From CAG-273 sp051891195 (lineage in GTDB: Bacteria > Bacillota > Clostridia > TANB77 > CAG-508): a DNA stretch of 64,000 nucleotides. Positions 18,219-28,160 of the stretch are shown here, one piece after another. The position numbers were made by a program, and so were the translations under genes. Location of the stretch: the NCBI GenBank assembly GCA_051891195.1, contig JBJFEZ010000008.1:1-64000 (forward strand), written 5' to 3'. Below the pieces are notes generated by a model that ran no database searches, had not been told where the DNA came from, and saw nothing but the letters and a program-made list of their open reading frames with translations. Within the stretch, counting starts at the first letter, position 1; every line of letters begins with the position of its first letter.

Positions 18219-19648
18219 TAGTTAACACCTACCTTTTTAAAAGACGTATTTCCGTTAGCACGTGGTATAAATGCAAAGTTACCTATTTTAAGGCTCTCTG
18301 TTACCTCTATTTTTGTTACATATAATTGATTGTTTGAAAAGTAAGCTACTTCTGAACCGTTTTGCTGATACGAAATTCTATCATTTTGAATCTTAAGTAT
18401 TAACTCATTATCTGACCTACCTAAAATGATATTTCCATCTTCAAAGCGAATGTACTTTGTTATCTCTGCAAATTTTTCATTCGTACCTTCTTCATTATTA
18501 GCTATACTTTCTATTATTTGGTTAAATAAAAAGTTAAAATCTGTGTTGGTTTGCTCAAATTGTGTAGACACACTTACTTGATAGTCTGTTAAAGCTTTTC
18601 CTAAATCTTCTAACTTTTTTTGCATTTCTGAACTTAGAATATCTATGTTATTATCTAAAGAATTAGTAACCTCTTCTATATTTTGTTGTAAGTTTGTTAA
18701 AACCGTTGTTGTTTCTGTAACTGTTTGTTTAACTTCTCCTAAGTCTGTTGAAATATCTACTGTTCTTTTTGATATCGTTTCAACGTTATTTTCAATAATA
18801 TCTACTCTAGTATCATATACAGGTATCCAATTTGTTCCATTGTATCTATATAATTTATTGTTGTTTAAAGTATCTATCCATAAATCTCCTACTCCCATAT
18901 TTTCTGTAGGTTCTGTCTCAGAATAGAAACTTTGTATCTTCCCATCAGCTACAAGCCTTGCTTCATTTGCTCTTTCAAAAGCCTTTTGTATTTCTGGGTC
19001 ATCTAATAATTGCCACTCCGTTCCATTGTATCGGTATAGTTTTCCTTTAGTATATTTATCTACAGTCTCAGTTACATACCATAAATCTCCAATATGCTTT
19101 GCGTTTGGAATAGATGATTGATAAAATGTTATAATAATTCCATCTTCGATCGCTTCTTCTACATTTCCAATTCTATTTACTGCATTATTAAGATTATTAG
19201 CAACTTCATTAATACTAGCAATAGTTCCATATCCTAAAATATTAACCCAATCGCTTTCATCATATTCTTTTCTGCTTACTATTGTAATTAATATTTCTCC
19301 TTTTTTCCCTGCTTTGTGGTCTGTGTCAGCTTGTAAAATCCACATATCGCCTATGTTATAGTTGCTAGGTTGACTTAAATATGTTTTGTTCTTTTTCTCT
19401 GCTTCTTCTTTAGCTCCACTTTCTGTCGTCCAATCACTATCTACATATAGCCCTATTAATCTTGTATTAACGCAAGTATAAAATGTATTTCCATCTATCC
19501 AAGTATCTCCAGCATAATATGGTGGAGTAGGTTTACTAGCATAGTGTCTGCTTATTGTTATTGTTCCTGAATCAAAAGCTTCATTACTAATTATCTTTTT
19601 TAAATATCCTAAATTTACTAAATCTTCATCATATTTTGGTTCACTCAT
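18218..19648 (-). CDS. Tail fibre/collar protein with repeated RYNGTxW modules
   Basis: 476 residues. Three or four repeats of about 70 residues carry GDLWxxT...LYRYNGTEW-type motifs (LWYVTETVDKYTKGKLYRYN; LWIDTLNNNKLYRYNGTNW), resembling small carbohydrate-binding or adaptor modules. A long coiled coil (about 290-380) and a C-terminal domain with ILGRSDNELILKIQNDRISY follow, the latter seen in siphovirus-type tail spike tails. It probably links the tail hub to the receptor-binding proteins downstream. Confidence 0.7.
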   Translation of the reverse strand: MSEPKYDEDLVNLGYLKKIISNEAFDSGTITISRHYASKPTPPYYAGDTWIDGNTFYTCVNTRLIGLYVDSDWTTESGAKEEAEKKNKTYLSQPSNYNIGDMWILQADTDHKAGKKGEILITIVSRKEYDESDWVNILGYGTIASINEVANNLNNAVNRIGNVEEAIEDGIIITFYQSSIPNAKHIGDLWYVTETVDKYTKGKLYRYNGTEWQLLDDPEIQKAFERANEARLVADGKIQSFYSETEPTENMGVGDLWIDTLNNNKLYRYNGTNWIPVYDTRVDIIENNVETISKRTVDISTDLGEVKQTVTETTTVLTNLQQNIEEVTNSLDNNIDILSSEMQKKLEDLGKALTDYQVSVSTQFEQTNTDFNFLFNQIIESIANNEEGTNEKFAEITKYIRFEDGNIILGRSDNELILKIQNDRISYQQNGSEVAYFSNNQLYVTKIEVTESLKIGNFAFIPRANGNTSFKKVGVN

Positions 19649-19649
19649 A

Positions 19650-21482
19650 CTAGTCTCCTTTATAATAGCTTCCTACTGTGTAAACTACACATATTGAATT
19701 AAAACTCATATTAGAATTTTCGTTATTTTCTAAATACAAAGAAAAGAAAGAAAGCTTTTTTGCCTTCTTTCTTATCATTATTGTTTTTGGAAAACTTGAA
19801 TTGTTATATTCTTTAGCTAATACTTGTTTTGTTCCATTTTTTAGCTTATATCCTATTGTTAACTTTGAACTTGGGGCTTCTGTTGCTATTGATACTCTTT
19901 TTATATTCTTTTTATGGGCAGGTCTATTTAAATCTAATATAATAGAGTTCCATTCTGCTACTACATTGGAATCAATATCTTTAAATCTGTTCTCATCTAC
20001 ATCATCTCTAAATACACATAAGTTTCCTGATTTATCTCCAAAATACAATACGTTGTTTCGTACAAACCATACTCTAACAGGCAGATTACTCCAAAAGTAC
20101 CATTCATATTGATAATTACTATATTTTGAGTTTATATTTGTTGTTTTAAATCTACTGTCTGCTACATATACATTATCATTAATTGCTAAATAATATTTTC
20201 CATCATTAGTTATTCCCACAGCATCTTTTAAATTATTTTCTTTCTTTAATTTGCTATCAATGTAATAACTTCTATGATATACATATCTTTCATCTGTAAT
20301 TGTTCCTGTGTTTAGTGCAAATATTCCATTTTGAGTTAAAATAAGAGGTTCATTTATTAATGTTGCGTGAGCATTTTTGGCAATATTTCCTTCCCCTTTT
20401 GTACTACCCTCTATAGAAAATACCTCATTTCCATTAAATGTGCCATATCCTATATAAAAAATAGTACTATCAGAATCAGACACATCTTTTAATGCTGACA
20501 TTTTTCCATCATTAGTTTTTACTAAGGCTGTTATTGGAATAACCTCTAAACCAGTTTTAATGATATTGTTTACTGGAATATAAGTAATATCATCTATATG
20601 AGAATAAGTAATAATATTAGGATAATCTGGATTTCCTGCCATAAATATTCTGTTATTAGCTCCTGCATATCCATAAACACACATAATGTCGCATTTATTT
20701 ACTTGTGATTTGTTTTCATCTATTACTTTAGTATATTTAATTCTTACATTATCTCTTCCATCAACTGGAGATTTTCCTATTGCTGTATTAAAAACTACTT
20801 GCCCACTAGACAAGTTAACAGTATATGTACTAGTTGCTTTAGTAGTCCATTCTCCGCTGTCACTTAGTACTTCTACTTTATCTATTGATGTTATTTCTAT
20901 GTCATCTAATTGATATGTTGTATCTGTTTCTGTGCTTGTAAATAAATTAATTCTACTATTTTGAACTAAATTAACATCTTCATATTTTTGACTAAGTAAA
21001 CCATTTGGACTCCTTGCTATTTGTGTTGTTGGTATATATCCTATTGTATCTAAATATGACACCTTATTAGTTGTTTTTAACAAATCATAAACAACTGCTC
21101 TTTTTCCATCTAGAATAAGTAATTTTGAACCTATTACTGTTCCTTGTGATATTTTATCTGCTAATCCTGTTAATATCTCAGTATAACTACTAAAATTAAT
21201 TTGCATTTCATACAACTTTGTTCCACAGTGTACAACAAAAAATTCTCCGTTTACAGTATCTACATTCCATATGCCATTTATATTAGCTTTTTCTCCTAAA
21301 TAAGCTAATACTTTATAACCATTTCTCTTTTCTATTGTTCCATTTTTATTTATAAAGTTTACTCCATATGGGGTTCTTCTTTTATCAATATCAGAAATTG
21401 AAGAAGAAAAGTCTACTCCTAAAAATCCTCCTAAATTTGACTCATATGTCGTAGGAGAACTTGGTACATTAAAATTTGCCAT
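19650..21482 (-). CDS. Tail tube/hub beta-propeller protein
   Basis: 610 residues, almost all beta. The start YESNLGGFLGVDFSSS and repeated propeller-like strands resemble P22 gp10/T7 gp12-type tail proteins found next to the tail adaptor in short-tailed phages. It starts two bases after the adaptor stop. It is assigned to the tail by position and fold class rather than by a diagnostic motif. Confidence 0.6.
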   Translation of the reverse strand: MANFNVPSSPTTYESNLGGFLGVDFSSSISDIDKRRTPYGVNFINKNGTIEKRNGYKVLAYLGEKANINGIWNVDTVNGEFFVVHCGTKLYEMQINFSSYTEILTGLADKISQGTVIGSKLLILDGKRAVVYDLLKTTNKVSYLDTIGYIPTTQIARSPNGLLSQKYEDVNLVQNSRINLFTSTETDTTYQLDDIEITSIDKVEVLSDSGEWTTKATSTYTVNLSSGQVVFNTAIGKSPVDGRDNVRIKYTKVIDENKSQVNKCDIMCVYGYAGANNRIFMAGNPDYPNIITYSHIDDITYIPVNNIIKTGLEVIPITALVKTNDGKMSALKDVSDSDSTIFYIGYGTFNGNEVFSIEGSTKGEGNIAKNAHATLINEPLILTQNGIFALNTGTITDERYVYHRSYYIDSKLKKENNLKDAVGITNDGKYYLAINDNVYVADSRFKTTNINSKYSNYQYEWYFWSNLPVRVWFVRNNVLYFGDKSGNLCVFRDDVDENRFKDIDSNVVAEWNSIILDLNRPAHKKNIKRVSIATEAPSSKLTIGYKLKNGTKQVLAKEYNNSSFPKTIMIRKKAKKLSFFSLYLENNENSNMSFNSICVVYTVGSYYKGD

Positions 21483-21483
21483 A

Positions 21484-21915
21484 TTAGAACACCTCTACTA
21501 TACTATCTTGATTTTCTATATTAGATAATAAATCTTGTAATCCAACTTCAAATTCATTTCTATAAGCTGTAGCTTGTGAAATATCGTCATCTTTATATAA
21601 TTGACTTGCTATATATAATGGAATTAGAACACAAGCATTTTCTGGTAGTGTTAACTCATAACTATCCAATGTTTTTTTATCTATCTTATCTATACTGGTT
21701 TTTTCCCACTGTTCTTTTTCCTCATTATATTTGTACATATTCATTACATAAGGTTTGATTCTTTGTATTGCTTCGTTACACACAGCTGGCATAGCACTTA
21801 AGTACCATTTACAGTCATCATCTTGCTTTAATTTATCTAAATCAACTACAGTTATTGGTTCATCTTTTGCAAACATTTTTTCTAACGATATGATTTGTAT
21901 TTCTCCCCAAGTCAT
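21484..21915 (-). CDS. Tail adaptor/head-completion protein
   Basis: 143 residues, alpha-rich, with the pattern of gp6/gp4-like connector proteins: a DDCKWYLSAMPAVCNEAIQR helix, a central beta strand region, and CVLIPLYIASQLYKDDDISQATAYRNEF. Its place between capsid and tail hub supports a role joining portal and tail. Confidence 0.6.
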   Translation of the reverse strand: MTWGEIQIISLEKMFAKDEPITVVDLDKLKQDDDCKWYLSAMPAVCNEAIQRIKPYVMNMYKYNEEKEQWEKTSIDKIDKKTLDSYELTLPENACVLIPLYIASQLYKDDDISQATAYRNEFEVGLQDLLSNIENQDSIVEVF

Positions 21916-21973
21916 AATTTACCTCCACTTTTGCTAGACTTGAACTAGCTTATTTCCTTTAAAGTGATATATA

Positions 21974-21997
21974 AGGGCTAGATTTTATACTAACCCT
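21974..21997 (-). terminator. Hairpin after the 72-residue gene
   Basis: AGGGTTAG and CTAGCCCT pair (with G-U) on the minus strand, overlapping the gene end. Probably a partial terminator within the late operon. Confidence 0.45.
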
Positions 21998-22203
21998 GCA
22001 TTTTTTAATTGTTCATAAACAGGAATAGATACTTCTGTTTCTTCTCCTCTTATTACTTTTGCATATTTTTCATTAATTCCAATAATAATTTCTTTATCTT
22101 TTGGATTTAACTTATCGATCGGAATGTGAACTTTAATTGTTTCTTCTTTTTTTAACTCTTTATTTGTTTTTTCAATTTCTTTTTCAATTTTTTTAGTTGC
22201 CAT
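21985..22203 (-). CDS. Small charged protein between capsid and tail adaptor
   Basis: 72 residues: a Lys/Glu-rich N-terminal helix, then KVHIPIDKLNPKDKEIIIGI and a short tail. No family recognised. Its position just after the major capsid gene suggests a capsid-associated role such as decoration or head completion. Confidence 0.5.
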   Translation of the reverse strand: MATKKIEKEIEKTNKELKKEETIKVHIPIDKLNPKDKEIIIGINEKYAKVIRGEETEVSIPVYEQLKNAGLV

Positions 22204-22230
22204 TATACGACTCCTCCTTATATAAATTAA

Positions 22231-22250
22231 AGGGAGCTATTTTGCTCCCT
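22231..22250 (-). terminator. Hairpin after the capsid gene
   Basis: AGGGAGC and GCTCCCT form a 7-bp stem directly after the capsid stop, followed on the minus strand by TTAATTT. Probably leaky, giving more capsid than downstream product. Confidence 0.55.
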
Positions 22251-22254
22251 AACA

Positions 22255-23217
22255 CTAGTCATTTACGCCTGTTTCTACTCTTACTAAAGCAAGAGGTTGT
22301 GTAATAACTGCTGTAAAACAGTTTTTCCAACCAGCACTTGCTCTTTGGTCTAATGGGTCTGCTGAACCAGCTGAGCCATTAGGTTTTACTATAATTTCTG
22401 GTTTTCCAGCTCCACCTTCTAGGTCAACACAAGCATAAGAGTCTTTTCCATAAGCATATGCAATATGTACAGGAATTTTAGAAGAACCAGCTGAAGAATC
22501 AACAGTATTTAAGTTAGTTGTTTCAAAGAATTTCATTCCGTGCATTTTTCCTAGCTCGCCTTTTTCCATTTGTTCTGGTTTAGAATATTTAGATACATCA
22601 ACCCAAGCAGAGTCTCCCATTAAATCATAAGCAATATCTGGGTCAATTTGCATATGATAATATCCATCTGGAAATCTTTTAGCATTTGCATTTTTTAATT
22701 TTCTTACAATTTTCTTAATGTCGTTTGCTATTAGGTGTTTTGTTTGAGCTGACTCTAGTCCTGCTCTAGTTGTTGCACCACCAGCAAAATATACATTAGT
22801 ACCTCCAGAAATAGCTGTTTGAATACGATTATCTACTACTATTCCAGCTTCTTCTCCTAGTAATTGAGATGTTTCTGTAATTACTGGGTCAATTCCTGTC
22901 ATTTGAATTAAATCAGAAATTAATACATAATCTCCTTCTTGTGCAACTGTTGCTGTTACAGTTGTCACATTTAAATCATTTCCATCTGGTGTTACACCTT
23001 CTGTTAAACTTGCACTTGGTGCAGTCAATGAATTAAATTTTCTAAAATTCATTGTTCTTCCTTGATTTTTTGGTAATTTTTTCTTTTGAGCATCTTTATA
23101 GAAGTTTAATTGTGGTAATAATCTCTCCAATAAAGCCCTTTCATAAAAAGTCTTGTCCTCTGGAGCTAATTGATTTGCTCCTGATACATTTGTTATTGTT
23201 TGTGTTTTAGTAGCCAT
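22255..23217 (-). CDS. Major capsid protein, N4-gp56-like
   Basis: 320 residues with the architecture of N4-gp56-family capsid proteins: FYERALLERLLPQLNFYKDA near 24-43, GRTMNFRKFNSL, VTATVAQEGDYVLISDLIQM, and a C-terminal VRVETGVND end. It assembles the icosahedral shell on the scaffold encoded upstream. It is flanked by hairpins on both sides, in keeping with its need for higher expression. Confidence 0.85.
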   Translation of the reverse strand: MATKTQTITNVSGANQLAPEDKTFYERALLERLLPQLNFYKDAQKKKLPKNQGRTMNFRKFNSLTAPSASLTEGVTPDGNDLNVTTVTATVAQEGDYVLISDLIQMTGIDPVITETSQLLGEEAGIVVDNRIQTAISGGTNVYFAGGATTRAGLESAQTKHLIANDIKKIVRKLKNANAKRFPDGYYHMQIDPDIAYDLMGDSAWVDVSKYSKPEQMEKGELGKMHGMKFFETTNLNTVDSSAGSSKIPVHIAYAYGKDSYACVDLEGGAGKPEIIVKPNGSAGSADPLDQRASAGWKNCFTAVITQPLALVRVETGVND

Positions 23218-23257
23218 TTTAAATTCCTCCTTATTTTTTTATTTTTAGCAATAAAAA

Positions 23258-23285
23258 AATAGCTACTTATAATTAAGCAACTATT
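23258..23285 (-). terminator. Hairpin between scaffold and capsid genes
   Basis: A 12-bp stem with two G-U pairs overlapping the scaffold stop codon, followed on the minus strand by seven Ts. Probably an attenuator or mRNA end between scaffold and capsid. Confidence 0.6.
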
Positions 23286-24102
23286 TTAATTCGCCATTTA
23301 TGGCTTTTTGCATATATTTTTCAAACTGCTCACTTGACATACTGTTCCAATCCATTTCTTGTGCTTCAGAATCTTGAATTGCTCCAGGTGTCGCAGTATT
23401 ATTTGCTACAATTTGCTTTGCTGTTTCAACAGATTTTTTCTCATATTTACTAATTAGTTTTTTATAGTCTTCATAGATTTGTGCTAGTGGCACTTTACCT
23501 ATTTTTCCATTAGCAAATAAATTAAAATCCTCGTCTTTTGTAAGTTCTTGTAGCTTGTTAGATGAATATTTTTCTACAAAATCTTTAGTATCGTTTTGAT
23601 ACCATTGCTTTTGTTTATCTTCTTCATCTTTTTTGATTTTCTCTTCGGCTTCTTGTCTAGCCTTTTCTTTTTGCAATTCCCTATAACCATTTATAGGGTC
23701 TTTGCCTTTTGTGTCTAATTCGTACATATCTAAATACTCTTTGACATCATAGTCGTCTTTAATTATTTCTCCAGTATATGGATTTTGTTTACCAATATAC
23801 GATTGAATTTTGCCTTGTGCTAAGCCTTGCTCATATGCCTCTTTTTTAGCTTGTTCAATTTTTGCTTCAGCTTCTTTTTCAGCTTTAATTCTTGCCATTC
23901 TTGCGTATTGATTGTCTTCTTTAGACTGTTTTGTCGTTTCCTCTGTTGTATTTTCAACTGTTTCTTCAGAAGTTTCCTGTTTTTCTTGTTGTTCATTATT
24001 TAGTTCTACTTCTTCAGTTTCAGTAGTAGTACTTTCAACTACCTCTTCTTGTTCAGCGACTTCAAGATTGTTTGCGCTTTCATTTACTTCTTCATTTTCC
24101 AT
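23281..24102 (-). CDS. Scaffolding protein
   Basis: 273 residues, very acidic N-terminal half rich in Glu/Thr/Gln, then Lys/Glu/Ala coiled coil (KAEKEAEAKIEQAKKEAYEQ), ending with a short helical tail (MSSEQFEKYMQKAINGELK). This composition and the position between portal and major capsid are those of phage scaffolding proteins. Confidence 0.75.
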   Translation of the reverse strand: MENEEVNESANNLEVAEQEEVVESTTTETEEVELNNEQQEKQETSEETVENTTEETTKQSKEDNQYARMARIKAEKEAEAKIEQAKKEAYEQGLAQGKIQSYIGKQNPYTGEIIKDDYDVKEYLDMYELDTKGKDPINGYRELQKEKARQEAEEKIKKDEEDKQKQWYQNDTKDFVEKYSSNKLQELTKDEDFNLFANGKIGKVPLAQIYEDYKKLISKYEKKSVETAKQIVANNTATPGAIQDSEAQEMDWNSMSSEQFEKYMQKAINGELK

Positions 24103-24157
24103 AAGAAATCCTTTCTATTTGAGATTTTTACGCTATTCACTGCGAATTTTATATAAA

Positions 24158-24183
24158 AACAACCCCATTATTATAGGGCTGTT
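24158..24183 (-). terminator. Hairpin after the portal gene
   Basis: On the minus strand AACAGCCCTAT pairs with ATGGGGTTGTT (G-U pairs included), followed by TTTATATAAAA. Confidence 0.5.
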
Positions 24184-25958
24184 TATATCATAGGTTGTTG
24201 TGCTTGTACCATATTAGCCTGTGCTGTTGGTGCAGGTGTTTCGGCTTGTTGTATAATTTGCATCACACATTGTAATATCTGTGGATTTTGCATTATTTTT
24301 TGACTGATTTCAGGCGGTAACATTACTTTTTGTCTTATTTCCTTTAGCTTAGCTTTAAATGGCATTGCTGTTTCTGGATATAACTCAATGTAATCGTCAA
24401 ATGTTATATCTCCTCTTTGTAAAGCTTGTTCTAATAAATTAATACTTAAGCTTTCACTATAAGCACTTCCAGGTCCTACATCAATCGTTGTTTCAAAATC
24501 CATATTTTGATACATACTTCCATTGAATATGTTTACTTGTTGTTTATTATCATTTTCTACTACATAAGATACATTAAAACGATAATACGCTTTAAAAAAC
24601 TGTTCCCATACTCTTGCTATTTTTTCGTGAGTTCTCCAAAATCTTTTTTGCATATCTTCAATAGGAACTTTAGCTTGTGTTTGTAACGCTACAATAGCGC
24701 TACCACTCATATTTTTTCCTAGTACTTCTCCATTTGCTACTTCTGTTGCTCCTGTTACTGTTCTTGTAATTTCTATTAATTTATCTGCAACAGTCAGTGG
24801 TGTATTATTAAAGTTAGGAGGGTCTAAGTATTTTATTCCATCAAATCCTGGACTATAGTCTGTTATTACTTCTCCAGGCATATTAGTTATTTGTTTTCCT
24901 TGCAAAGCAATAGGTCTAATTTTTATTTTAGGAAATCCCATATTTTGACTTGCCATTTGCATCATAGCATAATCAAAGTTAACAGCTTTTTGCGTAGGTA
25001 TTAATTGCTCTACTTCTCCTATTCCGTATATTGATTTTTCTCTTTCTTCATAAGAATCAACTATTATAGGATATAAAGTCATTTTGAAGTCTGTAATTTC
25101 AGGTTTATCTATATCAACCTGTTCTTCATCTTCGTTTGTTTTTCCTTCTTCGTCTATTTCTATATCAACTTGAGTTGCATCTGGTGTAAGCGGTGTTTCA
25201 TTTTGAATAATCATATTTTGAGTACTTTTTGTATAATATACCTCTCCATTTTTTCTAAAGTATTTTGTAAGTACTGTCGCATATTCCTCTCCATCTTGTT
25301 CTTCACTGTTATAGTTTTTTTCAGTATCATCGTCTGCTGTTATTAATTCTAACTCTGTTTTAGTAGCTCCATTTCTTTTAGCTATGTCTTTTAAAGTTTG
25401 TACATTTTCTCTACTTTGTATAATTATCCATTTTTGTTTTTGTTCATCTTTTTGCTTAGGATTTGCAAATACTATGCTTAAACAATCTATTATTTGACCA
25501 TTTAAACCTCCATTAAATTTTGCCATACCTGTTTTTTTCTCTTTATCCCAAAAATAATGATAAATATATGTACCTTTTTTTAGCCCATCTGCGATTGCTT
25601 GATTGTCTAAATCTTCTTGTTTTATTTCTTTATTTATATGTTTTGCAAAATTAGTAAACGAACTTGCCCCCTCTGTTGCTATTTTGCCTTCTTCTTGGTC
25701 ATATATTAGTGGTTTATATATCATTGATATTTTACTAGACAAAATATTTGCTTTCTTACCATTAACTATAAATTTAATTATATTTATAACTGGTCTTGGC
25801 ATATTTTTAGTTCTTTCTGTTGCTTGTGGCCATTGTCTTCCTTCAAAGAAATCAACACATTGTTCGCAAGTTTCTTTTAAGCGTAACTTTTTTTGATATT
25901 CTAGTCCTTTTTGCCAGTCATTCCATATTTTTTTTGCTAATTCTTCTCTATTTGACAT
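24183..25958 (-). CDS. Portal protein
   Basis: 591 residues. N-terminal CVDFFEGRQWPQATERTKN and INIIKFIVNGKKANILSSKI are typical of P22-like portal proteins, as are the central region IYGIGEVEQLIPTQKAVNFD and the KSMSGSAIVALQTQAK-like GKNMSGSAIVALQTQAK helix. It forms the dodecameric ring through which DNA enters and leaves the head. It lies downstream of TerL as usual. Confidence 0.82.
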   Translation of the reverse strand: MSNREELAKKIWNDWQKGLEYQKKLRLKETCEQCVDFFEGRQWPQATERTKNMPRPVINIIKFIVNGKKANILSSKISMIYKPLIYDQEEGKIATEGASSFTNFAKHINKEIKQEDLDNQAIADGLKKGTYIYHYFWDKEKKTGMAKFNGGLNGQIIDCLSIVFANPKQKDEQKQKWIIIQSRENVQTLKDIAKRNGATKTELELITADDDTEKNYNSEEQDGEEYATVLTKYFRKNGEVYYTKSTQNMIIQNETPLTPDATQVDIEIDEEGKTNEDEEQVDIDKPEITDFKMTLYPIIVDSYEEREKSIYGIGEVEQLIPTQKAVNFDYAMMQMASQNMGFPKIKIRPIALQGKQITNMPGEVITDYSPGFDGIKYLDPPNFNNTPLTVADKLIEITRTVTGATEVANGEVLGKNMSGSAIVALQTQAKVPIEDMQKRFWRTHEKIARVWEQFFKAYYRFNVSYVVENDNKQQVNIFNGSMYQNMDFETTIDVGPGSAYSESLSINLLEQALQRGDITFDDYIELYPETAMPFKAKLKEIRQKVMLPPEISQKIMQNPQILQCVMQIIQQAETPAPTAQANMVQAQQPMI

Positions 25959-25961
25959 TTT

Positions 25962-26201
25962 TTAATCTCCTTTCTCTGTTGTCTCTCCTGTTAAATATTC
26001 ATTATATATATCTTGTTGATTTACTTTATTTTCACTTTCCTTTGCTCCATTTAGCCATTCATCAAGTATTTCATTTTGAGTCTTTTCATCTTTTGGGTTT
26101 GTTTCTTTATTTATTTTGTTTTTCCTTAACTCTATTATTTTAGGTACAACAAAAGGAGCTATGCCTAATACATAACCCACTATAACTGCTATTAATAACA
26201 T
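25962..26201 (-). CDS. Small membrane protein between TerL and portal
   Basis: 79 residues from the ATG at 26201, which has AGGAGGTTAG upstream; longer in-frame reading would overlap TerL and has no ribosome site. One N-terminal membrane segment (MLLIAVIVGYVLGIAPFVV) and a charged Lys/Glu/Asn tail. Unknown role; common as a small gene in this position. Confidence 0.6.
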   Translation of the reverse strand: MLLIAVIVGYVLGIAPFVVPKIIELRKNKINKETNPKDEKTQNEILDEWLNGAKESENKVNQQDIYNEYLTGETTEKGD

Positions 26202-26211
26202 TTCTAACCTC

Positions 26212-27558
26212 CTAATACCAAATATCTTCATCAGCTTCTTCTGTCTGCAATTCAAATGGTAATTCTTGTTTTTTAGGTGTAAAAATAGGCTCTTGTGTCC
26301 AATAAACACAAAAACCTCTTATTGCATCAGGTGCGTGTGTAATTTCGTGTGGTTCTGTTGCCACATCTCCTATTTTCTTTTCATCGTGCTGTAATTGTGG
26401 TATGCACCTTATTAAGTTTCTACAAGTATTAAATATCTTTAATCTTGATGTATCACAGCCCTGCTCATCTTTAAACACTTTTAGCCACTCTTTCATTTGT
26501 AGCCAACCTTGAACTCTATCATTGTTTGTCTTATATAAATCAATTCCACCTTCTGCAAATATATCAGCTGTACTCTTTCCAGTCTCTTTATGTCTATTCC
26601 ATAAGTCAGGTGGAGCTAAATACATATAAACATTTTCATTTGTCATTTCTTTTATTTTGTCTCTTGCTTCAGATACCAATAAATTACTTTGATATACTTC
26701 TCTAAACACATATGCGTTATTATTATAATCTACTGCTATCCAATAACCCGCTAACATATCTAATCCATAATCCATAACAAAGTATATATACCAATCCTTT
26801 GGTATTTCAAATGGTTCAATAACGTGTATATTTCTTTTAAATTCTGAAAAGAATTGTCCTTCATATACGTCCCATTCTCCATAAAGCATTGCTCTTTTTC
26901 TGTCTTCTGGCAAACTCTCTAATGCTTTTACATAGTCAGGGTCATTTTTCATTATATATTCATTTTCATATACTAATGCTGGTATAAAACTATATTCCCC
27001 AGGTATTTCTCCTTCGTTATATTCTTTGTCTATAAATAATCTTTTTACCCAACTATGTCCAACTCCTCCAGGATTGCAAGTTAAATACATTCTTGGTTTT
27101 ACTTGTTTCTTGCATTGTCCTGAAAGTCTATTGCTTTCTTTTAAACAATTAAACTGAAATTCTGTAAAATGTGTTGCTTCTTCCATAAATATTACTTCAT
27201 AAGCTTGTCCTTGATATTGTAATACATCTGTTTCTGTATCACAATATCCTAGCTTTATCCTACTACTATTTGGAAAATCAAATACTTTTTCTTGTGTTTT
27301 ATATTGTGCTATTTTTTCTTTTTGTTGGCATTTTAATTCTTTTTGTAATGGTACAACGTGATTTTCTAAAAGTTCATTATATGTTCTTCTTAATAGAAGT
27401 ATTTGTATTCCTGGATAATATAGTGCTAATAGTATTGCTTTTATTCTAGCAACAAATGATTTTCCTCCACCTCTTGCTCCACCATAACAAGTATATCTAG
27501 TCTTGCTTTTGCAAAATTCTTCTTGTTTTGGATATAAATTAGGTACTTTATATTCCAT
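26212..27558 (-). CDS. terL: Terminase large subunit
   Basis: 448 residues. Walker A GGARGGGKS at 26-34, Walker B VIFMEE at 122-127, coupling motif TCNPGG near 160. The RNase H-like nuclease domain begins at VMDYGLDMLAGY, with a late acid in HAPDAIRGF. It cuts concatemers and packages DNA through the portal. It starts on the stop codon of TerS. Confidence 0.93.
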   Translation of the reverse strand: MEYKVPNLYPKQEEFCKSKTRYTCYGGARGGGKSFVARIKAILLALYYPGIQILLLRRTYNELLENHVVPLQKELKCQQKEKIAQYKTQEKVFDFPNSSRIKLGYCDTETDVLQYQGQAYEVIFMEEATHFTEFQFNCLKESNRLSGQCKKQVKPRMYLTCNPGGVGHSWVKRLFIDKEYNEGEIPGEYSFIPALVYENEYIMKNDPDYVKALESLPEDRKRAMLYGEWDVYEGQFFSEFKRNIHVIEPFEIPKDWYIYFVMDYGLDMLAGYWIAVDYNNNAYVFREVYQSNLLVSEARDKIKEMTNENVYMYLAPPDLWNRHKETGKSTADIFAEGGIDLYKTNNDRVQGWLQMKEWLKVFKDEQGCDTSRLKIFNTCRNLIRCIPQLQHDEKKIGDVATEPHEITHAPDAIRGFCVYWTQEPIFTPKKQELPFELQTEEADEDIWY

Positions 27559-27953
27559 TATTGTGATAATTCCTCCACTTTTCTATCCATTCTTATATTT
27601 ATATCTGTGTTTACTGTACTCTTTCCTTCTGCTAAGTTTCTTTTGTCATATAATGTTCCTATTACTGTACTTAAATTATTAACAGGTATTTTTTCTTCTT
27701 TATTATCTAGAACTTGTTCAAGTCTATTTAGTGCTTTATCTATTAATCTTGTTGCCTTTTCTGCAAATTCGTCTTTTTTTTGTTCGCGAAGTTTCGTAAA
27801 CTCTTCTTTCTCAATATTCTTTTTATATATCTCTTCTACTGTTTTTTGTGGCATATCTAACTGTCTTGCTGTCTCACTATAATTACCTGTAGAAAATACA
27901 GAAAGCATTACTTTATATATAGTTTCATTATCTGTTTTCTTACCTTTTGCCAT
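27558..27953 (-). CDS. terS: Terminase small subunit
   Basis: 131 residues with an N-terminal helix-turn-helix (YSETARQLDMPQKTVEEIYK) and a charged coiled-coil region (EKATRLIDKALNRLEQVLDN). It recognises the packaging site and delivers DNA to TerL, whose start codon overlaps its stop. Confidence 0.85.
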   Translation of the reverse strand: MAKGKKTDNETIYKVMLSVFSTGNYSETARQLDMPQKTVEEIYKKNIEKEEFTKLREQKKDEFAEKATRLIDKALNRLEQVLDNKEEKIPVNNLSTVIGTLYDKRNLAEGKSTVNTDINIRMDRKVEELSQ

Positions 27954-27965
27954 AATCTCACTTCC

Positions 27966-28091
27966 TTAAATAATTGAATACATCGTCCTGTGATGTTTTA
28001 AATAGTCCATAGCACTCCAATATGTTAAGCCTTTTTCTTTAGCCTTCTTGATATAATCTTCTGCGGTTTGTTTTGTCCATTTTCTTGACAT
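27966..28091 (-). CDS. Small basic protein upstream of TerS, 41 residues
   Basis: MSRKWTKQTAEDYIKKAKEK then GLTYWSAMDYLKHHRTMYSI. ATG at 28091 and a spacing of 12 bases to TerS support a real gene. Helical and basic; possibly DNA-binding. No family recognised. Confidence 0.55.
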   Translation of the reverse strand: MSRKWTKQTAEDYIKKAKEKGLTYWSAMDYLKHHRTMYSII

Positions 28092-28160
28092 TGATTATTC
28101 CTCTTTTCTTTTATTTTTTTATTATCTTTACATCAATCCTTGTTAAAACATTTCATCTTC